DNA from: CAG-238 sp963601575
GTDB lineage: Bacteria > Bacillota > Clostridia > Peptostreptococcales > Anaerovoracaceae
DNA length: 19,316 nt
Direction: 5' to 3'
Assembly (NCBI GenBank): GCA_963601575.1
Contig: CAVCFO010000029.1
Span: 1 to 19,316 of the forward strand
Under the pieces are notes generated by a model. The model did no database searches, was not told the DNA's origin, and saw nothing but the letters and a program-made list of their open reading frames with translations. A program made the position numbers and the translations under genes. How positions within the stretch are numbered: the stretch's first letter is position 1; each line of letters opens with the position of its first letter. Positions 1-6,365 of the stretch are shown in pieces.

Positions 1-143
1 CAGAGATGTGCATGCCTGGAGATAACATCATCATGGAAGTAAAGCTCATCACTCCTATCGCAATCGAAGAGGGACTGAGATTCGCTATTCGTGAAGGCGG
101 AAGAACGGTTGGCTCCGGGGTTGTTACAGAAGTAATTGAATAA
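1..143 (+). CDS. tuf: Elongation factor Tu, C-terminal end (partial)
   Basis: This is the last 46 codons of an EF-Tu gene; the start lies left of the window and the frame begins at base 3. The translation has the typical domain-3 ending, with PGDNI, then GLRFAIREGGRTVGSG and a terminal VVTEVIE before TAA at 141-143. EF-Tu is the GTPase that carries aminoacyl-tRNA to the ribosomal A site. A second tuf begins at 19277, so the genome carries two copies. In many clostridia a tuf copy sits just before rpmG-secE; here about 4.7 kb separates them. No terminator directly follows the stop; the nearest terminator-like hairpin is at 454-480. Confidence 0.97.
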   Translation, partial: EMCMPGDNIIMEVKLITPIAIEEGLRFAIREGGRTVGSGVVTEVIE

Positions 144-170
144 TCCGGCGCATTTCGTAATGACTTGTTA

Positions 171-270
171 ATTTTCCGTTCTGCGGTGTTGCTCGCTGCA
201 AATCCGTACTCACGTACGCTCAAGTACGCTCCGTGCGAATTTGCATCGTGCGCCTTGCATAACGAAAAAT
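171..270. repeat. Imperfect inverted repeat 1 (about 33-base arms)
   Basis: The arms are 171-203 and 239-270. Reading out from the centre, TGCAAAT (197-203) pairs with ATTTGCA (239-245), and the outer arms share GCA, AACG and AAAA blocks with a one-base offset, about 23 matches of 32. Inside, CACG (211-214) faces CGTG (232-235), and GTACGCT occurs twice as a direct repeat (214-220 and 224-230). The layout resembles a REP- or MITE-like intergenic element, or a large RNA hairpin; family membership is inferred. Confidence 0.65.
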
Positions 271-274
271 TTCC

Positions 275-418
275 TGCGTCATTTGGAAAAGTGATTGGCG
301 TAGAGACAAAATTGCGTAAGCGCGATTCCGCAGGGGCAAACAGAATTTCTGCCCCGAGGACTAAGCGCGGAGCAATTTATGTCCTCGAAGCCTCTATGCG
401 AACGATTTTTCCGACGCA
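275..418. repeat. Imperfect inverted repeat 2 (nested stems)
   Basis: A series of complementary blocks nest around one axis: TGCGTC 275-280 with GACGCA 413-418; GGAAAA 285-290 with TTTTCC 407-412; GCGTAGAG 298-305 with CTCTATGC 392-399 (one G-T pair); AAATTGC 309-315 with GCAATTT 372-378; TCCGC 327-331 with GCGGA 367-371; GGGGCA 333-338 with TGCCCC 350-355. A competing pair is CGAGGAC 355-361 with GTCCTCG 381-387. This many ordered complementary blocks is unlikely by chance and implies a foldable RNA or a decayed palindromic element. Confidence 0.65.
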
Positions 419-453
419 TTTTGCAGATGACGCGGACATAATAAGCAACAAAG

Positions 454-480
454 AAGCGGCTCTCGGCGAGGGCCGCTTTT
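454..480 (+). terminator. Intrinsic terminator or attenuator hairpin just before gap
   Basis: An 11-base-pair stem: 454-464 pairs with 468-478 (one G-T pair), with a GGC loop and TTTT at 477-480. Its ends (AAGCGG...CCGCTTTT) match the terminator after rplL. The gap ribosome binding site begins about six bases after the T run, leaving no room for a promoter between them, so transcripts of gap must read through this hairpin. Confidence 0.8.
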
Positions 481-499
481 GTGAAAAGGGGGAATACAG

Positions 500-1516
500 A
501 TGATTAGAGTTGCAATTAACGGATTTGGCCGCATCGGACGGCTGGCATTTCGGCATATATTTGACGATACGGAGCTTGAAGTTGTGGCAATTAACGACCT
601 GACAGAGCCGCGGATGCTGGCACATCTTCTAAAATATGACAGCTCACAGGGGGCGTTTAGAGGTCACGAGGTTGCTTGCGACGAAAAATCAATCAGTGTT
701 GACGCAAAGACGGTACCGATTTTTAAGGAGGCAGACGCAAGCAAATTGCCATGGAAAGACCTTGACATCGATGTGGTACTCGAATGTACGGGGTTTTATA
801 CATCGAAAGCAAAGTCGCAGGCGCATATCGACGCAGGGGCCAAGAAGGTTTTGATCTCGGCTCCGGCAGGAAACGATCTTCCGACTATAGTATACGGTGT
901 AAACCACGAGACTCTGACCCCGGCAGACGATATCGTTTCCGGAGCCTCCTGCACCACAAACTGTCTTGCCCCTATGGCAAAGGCACTGAACGATTATAGA
1001 GAGGTTCGCACGGGATTTATGACCACGATCCATGCATATACAGGCGACCAGATGATACTGGACGGACCGCATAGAAAAGGCGATCTGAGACGGGCAAGAG
1101 CCGGAGCCCTCAATATCGTTCCCAATTCCACCGGAGCTGCAAAGGCAATCGGACTTGTAATCCCGGAGCTTGCCGGAAAACTCATCGGCTCTGCTCAGCG
1201 CGTGCCTGTTCCTACGGGTTCGATTACAATTCTGGATGCCACACTCAAGGACATGACGGACACGGTATCCGTGGAGGGAATCAACGCCGCAATGAAGGCG
1301 CAGGCCAATGCTTCCTTCGGATATACCGAGGAAGAGCTCGTAAGCTCAGACATAATCGGAATGGAATACGGCTCCCTTTTCGACGCAACTCAGACATTAG
1401 CGCAGCAATGCGGCACACATATTTTTGAGGTACGGGTGGTAGCCTGGTACGACAATGAGATGAGCTATACATGTCAGCTTCTTCGGACGCTGAAATATAT
1501 GGCGACTATGCTCTGA
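500..1516 (+). CDS. gap: Glyceraldehyde-3-phosphate dehydrogenase, type I
   Basis: This 338-residue cytoplasmic enzyme oxidises glyceraldehyde 3-phosphate with NAD and phosphate to 1,3-bisphosphoglycerate in glycolysis. The N-terminal Rossmann motif INGFGRIGR is at residues 6-14, and Asp33 suggests NAD rather than NADP preference. The catalytic loop SGASCTTNC places the nucleophile at Cys151, with the partner His178 in TTIHAYT. The phosphate-binding stretch RRARAGALNIVPNSTGAAKA and the C-terminal WYDNEMSY are intact, and the length is normal. ATG at 500 follows an AAAGGGGGA ribosome binding site at 486-493. The gene is not beside pgk or tpi, as it often is in Firmicutes, but stands between tuf and a nitroreductase. 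Its transcript must pass the hairpin at 454-480. Product identity is secure; whether it is the only or main gap copy is unknown. Confidence 0.97.
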   Translation: MIRVAINGFGRIGRLAFRHIFDDTELEVVAINDLTEPRMLAHLLKYDSSQGAFRGHEVACDEKSISVDAKTVPIFKEADASKLPWKDLDIDVVLECTGFYTSKAKSQAHIDAGAKKVLISAPAGNDLPTIVYGVNHETLTPADDIVSGASCTTNCLAPMAKALNDYREVRTGFMTTIHAYTGDQMILDGPHRKGDLRRARAGALNIVPNSTGAAKAIGLVIPELAGKLIGSAQRVPVPTGSITILDATLKDMTDTVSVEGINAAMKAQANASFGYTEEELVSSDIIGMEYGSLFDATQTLAQQCGTHIFEVRVVAWYDNEMSYTCQLLRTLKYMATML

Positions 1517-1558
1517 TGGAACATTTATATAAAAGCTGATACAAAAAAGGAGACCAAA

Positions 1559-2107
1559 ATGGATTTAATCAAAGGTATAAAAGAAAGAAGAAGTATAAGA
1601 AAGTTTCAGGACAAAAAAATCCCAAGAGAGGTAATAGAAGAAATCGTTGAAACTGCAAGATTTGCGCCGTCGTGGAAAAACACGCAGGTAGTGAGATATT
1701 ACGTAGTCGACGACGAGAAAAAGATCGCAGAAATCGCAAGCGAAAAATGCACCTATGGATTCACCTATAACATCAAAACCCTCGCAGGGGCAGCGGCGAT
1801 TGCAGTCCTCACCTATGTGGAGGGAATTTCCGGCTACGAAAAGGACGGCAGCTTTTCTACCCAAAAAGGCGACAGATGGCAGATGTTCGACGCGGGAATC
1901 GCAGCGCAGACATTTTGCCTTGCGGCCTTCGAAAAGGGCGTTGGAACCGTAATCCAAGGATATTTCGACGAGGAAGAAATCAAAAAGGCTATAGGAATCC
2001 CGGAAAATCAGAAGATAGGCGCGGTAATCCCTATGGGCTATCCTCTTGACGTGGAAGTCAAAGCTCCGCCGAGAAAAGAAGCAGGCGAGTTAGTTACATT
2101 TATCTAA
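1559..2107 (+). CDS. Nitroreductase-family FMN oxidoreductase
   Basis: This 182-residue protein belongs to the FMN-dependent nitroreductase fold family, which transfers hydride from NAD(P)H to nitro, quinone or other electron-poor substrates. The N-terminal ERRSIRKF motif (residues 9-16) is the usual FMN-phosphate contact, followed by ARFAPSWKNTQ (about 33-43), and a C-terminal block with GIPENQKIGAVIPMGYP typical of the family. It is near the short end of family length. A clear AAAAGGAG site (1545-1552) precedes ATG. Only 42 bases separate it from gap, with no terminator, so the two are probably co-transcribed. Its stop lies four bases from the stop of the convergent transporter gene. The physiological substrate cannot be read from sequence, so I give no gene symbol. 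Confidence 0.88.
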   Translation: MDLIKGIKERRSIRKFQDKKIPREVIEEIVETARFAPSWKNTQVVRYYVVDDEKKIAEIASEKCTYGFTYNIKTLAGAAAIAVLTYVEGISGYEKDGSFSTQKGDRWQMFDAGIAAQTFCLAAFEKGVGTVIQGYFDEEEIKKAIGIPENQKIGAVIPMGYPLDVEVKAPPRKEAGELVTFI

Positions 2108-2117
2108 TTAGCTAATT
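2106..2117. repeat. 12-base perfect palindrome spanning both convergent stop codons
   Basis: AATTAGCTAATT includes the last two bases of the nitroreductase TAA and the first three bases of the opposing gene's TAG. It has too little GC to terminate transcription convincingly, and there is otherwise no intergenic space, so opposing transcripts probably overlap. Confidence 0.6.
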
Positions 2118-3017
2118 CGTATTTCCCTTTGATTTGCCGGGGCGTGTGAGAACGCCCAGCGCGGAGATAGTTATAATCATACCGATAATCCCAAGCATGC
2201 TTGGGATTTCGCTATATATAAGGATGCCAAAAATCATAGCAGAAACAGGTTCGGCGCCGCAGGAAAGAATCGAGGCACTCCCCGAATCCACCCGCTCCAT
2301 CGAGCTGGTATATAGAAAATTCGGCATTATCGAGGTCACAAGAGCCTGAGCGAGATAGAAGGAAAGACCATATGCCGGCCTTTCGATAACGAAGCCTGCA
2401 AATGTTCCGAAGTCCGCAAGGGGCGCAAGCGCAATGGCCGTGATGGCAAAGGCATAGAAATTTATCGTGAGCGCATTGTATCCGGCGGTGGAAAGCTGCT
2501 TCGAGTTGATCGTATAGACAGCATTGAAGAAGGCAGACCCAAGGCCCGAGGCGATTCCAACGAGGCTCCAGGCGGTCTTAGCATCTGACTCGAAAACTCC
2601 AGCCAGAAGAGCGCAGCCTGTGAGTGCCGCAAGCATGCAGCAAACCTTTGTGAGGGTTATTTTTTCGCGGAAAAATACCGCGCCCATTAGCAGCACAAAT
2701 ATGGGGCAAAGTCCCAGCAGCACCGATGCCAGCGAGAGCGTCAGCTTGCCTATCGTAAAATTATAGCAGATATTCATAAGAAGGTATCCGTTGATTGCGA
2801 GGGAAATGAACAGTGGCAGGTGGCGCAAACGGATTTTGAGCAGGCTCCTGTCGTGAAAAAACAGAAATAAGAATACCAAAATGGTGCCCGTAATCGCTCG
2901 CGAAAACATCACGGTCACAGAATCAAAGCCCGCCGCGCCAAGAGTCCTTACAAAAATTCCCGAAGCTCCCCAGCAGGCACCCGCCGCCAGGGGCATGAAA
3001 AGCGCAAATTTGTCCAT
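2112..3017 (-). CDS. EamA/DMT-family membrane transporter
   Basis: A 301-residue polytopic protein with about ten hydrophobic segments arranged as two EamA halves, typical of the drug/metabolite transporter superfamily. The N-terminal half has AAGACWGASGIFVRTLG and the C-terminal half has LSCGAEPVSAMIFGILIYSEIPSMLGIIGM, the usual last-helix EP signature. It probably moves a small metabolite or amino acid across the cytoplasmic membrane; the substrate is unknown. I place the start at ATG 3017-3015, because GGAGGT (3030-3025 on this strand) sits seven bases upstream. An upstream in-frame TTG at 3035 precedes the transcription start predicted from the promoter and is unlikely. This is the only minus-strand gene in the window. 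Confidence 0.88.
   Translation of the reverse strand: MDKFALFMPLAAGACWGASGIFVRTLGAAGFDSVTVMFSRAITGTILVFLFLFFHDRSLLKIRLRHLPLFISLAINGYLLMNICYNFTIGKLTLSLASVLLGLCPIFVLLMGAVFFREKITLTKVCCMLAALTGCALLAGVFESDAKTAWSLVGIASGLGSAFFNAVYTINSKQLSTAGYNALTINFYAFAITAIALAPLADFGTFAGFVIERPAYGLSFYLAQALVTSIMPNFLYTSSMERVDSGSASILSCGAEPVSAMIFGILIYSEIPSMLGIIGMIITISALGVLTRPGKSKGNTN
2187..2208. repeat. 22-base perfect palindrome inside the transporter gene
   Basis: Bases 2187-2197 (AATCCCAAGCA) are the exact reverse complement of 2198-2208. As RNA it would be a 9-base-pair stem with a CATG loop. It falls within codons near the 3' end of the minus-strand transporter gene and about 80 bases downstream of the nitroreductase stop. 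It could serve as a weak terminator for the plus-strand transcript, although no strong T run follows. Confidence 0.6.
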
Positions 3018-3038
3018 TTTGCTTACCTCCGCCAAAGC

Positions 3039-3067
3039 ATTATATCATCCGCCGCGGGCTTTGTAAA
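3039..3067 (-). promoter_or_regulatory. Sigma-A promoter of the EamA transporter gene
   Basis: On the minus strand TTTACA (3067-3062) and TATAAT (3044-3039) are separated by 17 bases, and TGA precedes the -10. The predicted start is near 3032, leaving a leader of about 15 bases before ATG 3017. This excludes the TTG at 3035 as the initiation codon. Confidence 0.75.
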
Positions 3068-3078
3068 TAATATAACTA

Positions 3079-3107
3079 TTGCCAAGCCGTGTGAAAAGAT
3101 ATATAAT
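3079..3107 (+). promoter_or_regulatory. Sigma-A promoter of the LCP gene
   Basis: TTGCCA (3079-3084) and a perfect TATAAT (3102-3107) are separated by 17 bases, with transcription expected from about 3114, 30 bases before the start codon. Its -35 is only 11 bases from the -35 of the divergent transporter promoter, so one regulator could affect both. Confidence 0.8.
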
Positions 3108-3143
3108 GCTAAAGACAGCCTAAAAATCAGACAGAGGGGACCT

Positions 3144-4769
3144 ATGAGAAGAGACAGACAACAAGAAATCATGGCACAGCTTGCGGCTGAGAAGCAAGCA
3201 TCCAAAAGTGCCAAGGGGCTGGCGTTTTTTAGAACGCTTGCCATTATATATTCGCTTCTTGCATGCGCATTCGTAGTGCTGCTTTGCAGGCTCAACATGA
3301 TACCGACGAAATATCTGGTCGGTGGAATTGTGGCCCTTGCGATTGCCAGCATTTTTATTGTGCCCGTGATGATGAGCAAGAATGGCATCAAAAGCCGCAG
3401 GAATGTGGCTGCCGTCATAGCTGTTCTCTTGATAGGAGCATTCGGCGTGGGGACCTATTATCTCGTGGGGACGATGGATTTTGTCGAAAACATCACCCAG
3501 GTAAAGGATGATTCCACGGAGGATTATTATGTCGTCGTAAGAGATGAGACGGCAGCATCTGATACGGCAGAGACGGCGGAAACAGCGGAAACTGCAGAAG
3601 CTACAGGAGATGCGGGCGCGGCAGAAGCGAAAGATGCGGGCGCCGGCGCCGAGGATATCAGCTCTCTTTCGGGCCAGACCCTTGCCACATATATGTCCCA
3701 CGACCTCACATATTCAGAGGCAAAGAGCAAGCTACAGGAAGAGGTGTCGGTCGAATATGCCTATGTTGATGCCCCAAAGGATGCCATAAGCGCGCTTCTG
3801 GCAGGGCAGTACAACGCGGCCTTTATCAGCGCGGCATCTTATTCGAGCCTGAAGAATAGCACAGATACTGAGGTTGCGGCGCTGGATATCGAGGGGAAAA
3901 CGAAGATTTTGCATACGATTTCCATCCCGATTGAGACTGAGGACAGAACCTCCTCTGTGGATGTGACGAAGGAATCTTTCAATATATATATCAGCGGTTC
4001 CGACATGGAAGGATCAATAGATATCCCTAACAGAACCGATGTGAACATGATAGCGACGGTAAATCCTGTTTCCCATGAGGTGCTTTTGACATCCATCCCG
4101 AGAGATTACTATGTGGAGCTTCCGACCAAGGGTGCAAAGGATAAGCTCACCCACTCCAGCCTTTATGGCATCCAGGAGAGCATCGGAGCTATCGAGAACC
4201 AGCTTGGGATCGACATAAATTATTATTTGAGAGTAAATTATAGCACGATTGTAAAGCTTGTGGATGCAATCGGCGGCATCGAAATAGAGTCAGACCGCGA
4301 CTTTTATACATCGGGAATGAAGGGAATGCCGGAGCTTAACGGCCATCATTTTGTCCAGGGCATAAACCAGGTAGACGGCAAGCTCGCGCTGGCTTTCTGC
4401 AGGGAAAGACATGCTTTCTCGGAGGGAGATTTTAAGCGAAACGAGAATCAGCAGCAGGTGCTCGAGGCCATAATCAAAAAGTGCAGCTCAAGCACCACGA
4501 TCCTCACAAAATATACGGCGCTTCTGGACGCTGTCAAGGACAACCTCGCCACTAACATGACCGCCGAAGAGATGGCGAGCATAGTAAAAATGCAGCTTGA
4601 CAAGATGCCTAGCTGGACGATCACGAAGCAGTCCATCAAGGGTACGAACAACATGGAATATTGCTATGCGCTTGGATTTGCCGCAAGCACGGTAGACCCG
4701 ATCCCTGAAGAGGAAATGAAGGCGATCGACAAAATCGTCCGGGTTTCGCAAAATACTTCCGCGGAATAG
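3144..4769 (+). CDS. LytR-CpsA-Psr (LCP) family cell-wall glycopolymer ligase with N-terminal accessory domain
   Basis: A 541-residue membrane protein. Three hydrophobic segments (about 29-49, 56-77 and 86-108) would place the long C-terminal part outside the cell. Then come a low-complexity linker with four TAE repeats (141-152) and Ala/Gly-rich residues, an extracellular domain of about 175-265, and the LCP catalytic domain (about 278-445). Conserved LCP residues are visible: NRTD (Arg297, Asp299), IPRD (Arg320, Asp321), and the CRERH...GDFKRN block (Arg420, Arg422, Asp429, Arg432). LCP proteins attach teichoic acids, capsule or other glycopolymers to peptidoglycan from polyprenyl-phosphate carriers. 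Multi-pass topology plus an accessory domain resembles CpsA/Wzg-type members rather than single-pass TagU types. ATG follows GAGGGGA (3134-3140). It has its own promoter; no terminator separates it from the rpmG promoter. The polymer attached is unknown. Confidence 0.9.
   Translation: MRRDRQQEIMAQLAAEKQASKSAKGLAFFRTLAIIYSLLACAFVVLLCRLNMIPTKYLVGGIVALAIASIFIVPVMMSKNGIKSRRNVAAVIAVLLIGAFGVGTYYLVGTMDFVENITQVKDDSTEDYYVVVRDETAASDTAETAETAETAEATGDAGAAEAKDAGAGAEDISSLSGQTLATYMSHDLTYSEAKSKLQEEVSVEYAYVDAPKDAISALLAGQYNAAFISAASYSSLKNSTDTEVAALDIEGKTKILHTISIPIETEDRTSSVDVTKESFNIYISGSDMEGSIDIPNRTDVNMIATVNPVSHEVLLTSIPRDYYVELPTKGAKDKLTHSSLYGIQESIGAIENQLGIDINYYLRVNYSTIVKLVDAIGGIEIESDRDFYTSGMKGMPELNGHHFVQGINQVDGKLALAFCRERHAFSEGDFKRNENQQQVLEAIIKKCSSSTTILTKYTALLDAVKDNLATNMTAEEMASIVKMQLDKMPSWTITKQSIKGTNNMEYCYALGFAASTVDPIPEEEMKAIDKIVRVSQNTSAE
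3564..3599 (+). repeat. Four 9-base tandem repeats coding Thr-Ala-Glu
   Basis: Units 3564-3572, 3573-3581, 3582-3590 and 3591-3599 follow the pattern ACNGCNGAR and encode TAE four times in the extracellular linker of the LCP protein. Third positions differ between units, so the repeat is not freshly expanded. Confidence 0.85.
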
Positions 4770-4790
4770 CAAAAAGAAATGAAAAGAACC

Positions 4791-4819
4791 TTGACATTGA
4801 CAAGGCGCTGTTCTATAAT
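4791..4819 (+). promoter_or_regulatory. Perfect-consensus sigma-A promoter of the rpmG-secE-nusG-rplKA operon
   Basis: TTGACA (4791-4796) and TATAAT (4814-4819) are both exact consensus with an exact 17-base spacer. Transcription is expected from about 4826. The strength fits ribosomal protein and transcription factor genes. Confidence 0.92.
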
Positions 4820-4847
4820 AAATAGGCAACTTTATGATTATGCGTAA

Positions 4848-4870
4848 CAGAGCTTCTGAAAAGGGCTCTG
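4848..4870 (+). promoter_or_regulatory. Hairpin in the rpmG leader
   Basis: CAGAGC (4848-4853) pairs with GCTCTG (4865-4870) around an 11-base loop, followed by AATTTT. It lies within the untranslated leader, 29 bases before the rpmG start. It could be a weak attenuator or a feedback site, but six base pairs alone are thin evidence. Confidence 0.35.
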
Positions 4871-4899
4871 AATTTTGAGTTAAACGGAGGACAATCAAC

Positions 4900-5049
4900 A
4901 TGAGAGTTAAAGTAATGCTGGCATGCACAGAGTGCAAGCAGAGAAACTACAATACGATGAAGAATAAGAAGAATGACCCTGACCGTATTGAAATGATGAA
5001 ATATTGCAGATTCTGCAAGAAGCATACTCTTCACAAGGAAACAAAATAA
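4900..5049 (+). CDS. rpmG: 50S ribosomal protein L33, zinc-binding form
   Basis: A 49-residue basic protein of the large ribosomal subunit, too short to be picked up by a typical length cut-off. It starts MRVKVMLACTECKQRNY and has the zinc-ribbon cysteine pairs Cys9/Cys12 and Cys36/Cys39 (CTEC and CRFC), so this is the zinc-containing (C+) paralogue type. The ATG at 4900 follows GGAGG at 4886-4890. It is first in the operon after the consensus promoter at 4791-4819. Its TAA stop (5047-5049) is inside the secE ribosome binding site. The rpmG-secE-nusG order is standard in Firmicutes. Some relatives carry a cysteine-free L33 elsewhere, used under zinc shortage; none is in this window. Confidence 0.96.
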   Translation: MRVKVMLACTECKQRNYNTMKNKKNDPDRIEMMKYCRFCKKHTLHKETK

Positions 5050-5061
5050 GGAGAGAAGACA

Positions 5062-5286
5062 ATGGCTACTAACAAAGAAGGAACAAAAAAGAGATTCAGC
5101 TTGAAGGAATATTTCAAATCCGTAAGAGTTGAAATGAAAAAGGTTGTATGGCCTACAAAAAAGGAAACCATATCCTATACGGCTGTTGTTATAGCCACCT
5201 GCGCAGTTTTTGCGCTCGGTTTCTGGCTCATAGACACAGGCGTTTTGGCGGCGCTCAAGGCAGTTTTGAACATCACTTTGGACTAA
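5062..5286 (+). CDS. secE: Preprotein translocase subunit SecE
   Basis: A 74-residue single-span membrane protein that clamps SecY in the SecYEG protein-export channel. The conserved amphipathic motif FKSVRVEMKKVVWPTKKET (about 18-36) precedes one transmembrane helix of about 39-59 (TAVVIATCAVFALGFWLID). Length and single helix match Gram-positive SecE rather than the three-helix enterobacterial form. The ribosome binding site AAGGAG (5048-5053) overlaps the rpmG stop codon, suggesting translational coupling. nusG follows after 57 bases with no visible hairpin. Confidence 0.96.
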   Translation: MATNKEGTKKRFSLKEYFKSVRVEMKKVVWPTKKETISYTAVVIATCAVFALGFWLIDTGVLAALKAVLNITLD

Positions 5287-5343
5287 GCTGCGGCCTCAAA
5301 TCTTAATTTTATTACTTAATTTATCGAGAAGAAGGTACAGAGA

Positions 5344-5916
5344 ATGTCAGATTTTGAGAACAAAGGCGCATCTCCGCTCGAGGGAGAAGGAATAAGAGGC
5401 GACGGCAGCGCAAAATGGTATGTCGTTCATACTTATTCGGGCCACGAAAACAAAGTAAAAGTGAATATTGAGAAAATGGTCGAAAACCGCGGGATGCAAG
5501 ACCTGATTATCGAAATCGTTGTACCAACCGAAGACAGAGTTGAGATAAAAGACGGACAGCGCAAAATCAAAACCAGGAAGATGTTTCCGGGTTATGTAAT
5601 TATAAAGATGATTGTTACCAACGAGTCTTGGTACCTTGTAAGAAACACGCAAGGGGTTACAGGTTTCGTAGGTCATGGCTCCGAACCGATTCCGCTTACC
5701 GACGAAGAAGTGGCAAGAATGGGAATCGAAAAAGTGTATATCGACCTTAATGTGGAAGTCGGCGAGACGGTACGAGTTATCAGCGGTCCTTTCGAAAGCT
5801 TCATGGGAGTGGTAGAAGAGATCAACAAGGAAAAGCAAGTGCTGAAGGTTCGTGTTTCCATGTTTGGTAGAGATACCCCGGTTGAACTTGAATTCAGCCA
5901 GGTGGATAAAATCTAG
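5344..5916 (+). CDS. nusG: Transcription termination/antitermination factor NusG
   Basis: A 190-residue factor that binds the RNA polymerase clamp and modulates elongation, pausing and transcription-translation coupling. After a non-conserved 22-residue N-terminal extension the NGN domain begins at KWYVVHTYSGHENKV (about 24-38) and includes RKMFPGYVIIKM. The C-terminal KOW domain starts at about residue 138 with GETVRVISGPFESFMGVVEEI and ends at the last residues. ATG at 5344 is preceded by AGAAGGT (5329-5335). rplK follows after 17 bases. Its position between secE and rplK is the classical arrangement. Confidence 0.97.
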   Translation: MSDFENKGASPLEGEGIRGDGSAKWYVVHTYSGHENKVKVNIEKMVENRGMQDLIIEIVVPTEDRVEIKDGQRKIKTRKMFPGYVIIKMIVTNESWYLVRNTQGVTGFVGHGSEPIPLTDEEVARMGIEKVYIDLNVEVGETVRVISGPFESFMGVVEEINKEKQVLKVRVSMFGRDTPVELEFSQVDKI

Positions 5917-5933
5917 AGAAAGGAGAAAATGAG

Positions 5934-6359
5934 ATGGCTAAAAAGGTAGAAGGTTATATTAAACTTCAAATTGCAGCCGGTAATGCCACTCCAGCACCTC
6001 CGGTAGGTCCGGCTTTAGGTCAGAAGAGCGTCAACATTATGGATTTCTGCAAACAGTTTAATGCAAGAACGCAGGACCAGCCGGGCATGATTATTCCGGT
6101 AGTAATCACGGTTTATTCGGACAGATCATTCACATTTGTTACGAAGACGCCGCCGGCAGCAGTTCTTCTCAAAAAAGCCGCAGGACTCGACGCTGCATCC
6201 GGAGAACCTAACAAGAAGAAGGTTGCAACGCTCACAAGAGCTCAAGCAGAAGAAATTGCAAAGACAAAAATGCCTGACCTCAACGCAGCAAGCCTTGAAT
6301 CCGCAACAGAGATGATCAAGGGAACTGCAAGAAGTATGGGTATCGTAATTGAAGACTAA
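5934..6359 (+). CDS. rplK: 50S ribosomal protein L11
   Basis: A 141-residue protein of the GTPase-associated centre that, with L10 and L7/L12, contacts EF-G and EF-Tu and is needed for stringent-factor activation. The N-terminal IKLQIAAGNATPAPPVGPALGQ block carries the prolines bound by thiopeptides, and the rRNA-binding C-terminal domain includes KTPPAAVLLKKAAG and a MIKGTARSMGIVI ending. AAAGGAG (5919-5925) stands eight bases before ATG 5934. An earlier ATG at 5929 is only three bases from that site and reads six codons to a stop, so it is not the start. The rplA gene follows after 45 bases containing a hairpin. Confidence 0.97.
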   Translation: MAKKVEGYIKLQIAAGNATPAPPVGPALGQKSVNIMDFCKQFNARTQDQPGMIIPVVITVYSDRSFTFVTKTPPAAVLLKKAAGLDAASGEPNKKKVATLTRAQAEEIAKTKMPDLNAASLESATEMIKGTARSMGIVIED

Positions 6360-6365
6360 AAGAGA

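Larger units (their letters stand above)
144..499. other. Intergenic region tuf-gap (356 bases), rich in inverted repeats
   Basis: No believable gene lies here. The stretch contains two long imperfect inverted repeats (171-270 and 275-418), short direct repeats flanking the block (145-164 and 411-431), and a terminator-like hairpin at 454-480. A 112-codon open frame crosses it on the plus strand but has no ribosome binding site, runs through the inverted repeats and overlaps the gap start. I found no well-spaced sigma-A promoter for gap; a CATAAT at 437-442 lacks a matching -35 element. Confidence 0.8.

Noticed and set aside
421..442. TTGCAG and CATAAT as a gap promoter
   Set aside because: The spacer is only ten bases, far too short for sigma-A.
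165..503. 112-codon open frame on the plus strand before gap
   Set aside because: It has no ribosome binding site, crosses inverted repeats and the hairpin, shows no recognisable protein family, and overlaps the gap start.
377..625. 82-codon minus-strand open frame across the gap start
   Set aside because: It is antisense to gap and to the terminator hairpin, with no family resemblance.
3018..3035. TTG start for the transporter, six residues longer
   Set aside because: It lies upstream of the transcription start predicted from the promoter, and GGAGGT is positioned for ATG 3017.
3120..3701. 193-codon minus-strand open frame opposite the LCP gene
   Set aside because: It is a shadow of the LCP codons, with odd Cys/Arg/Ser-rich composition and no start signals.
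5929..5949. Six-codon reading frame at ATG 5929 overlapping the rplK start
   Set aside because: It is only three bases from the ribosome binding site; the proper spacing is for ATG 5934. It is likely chance.
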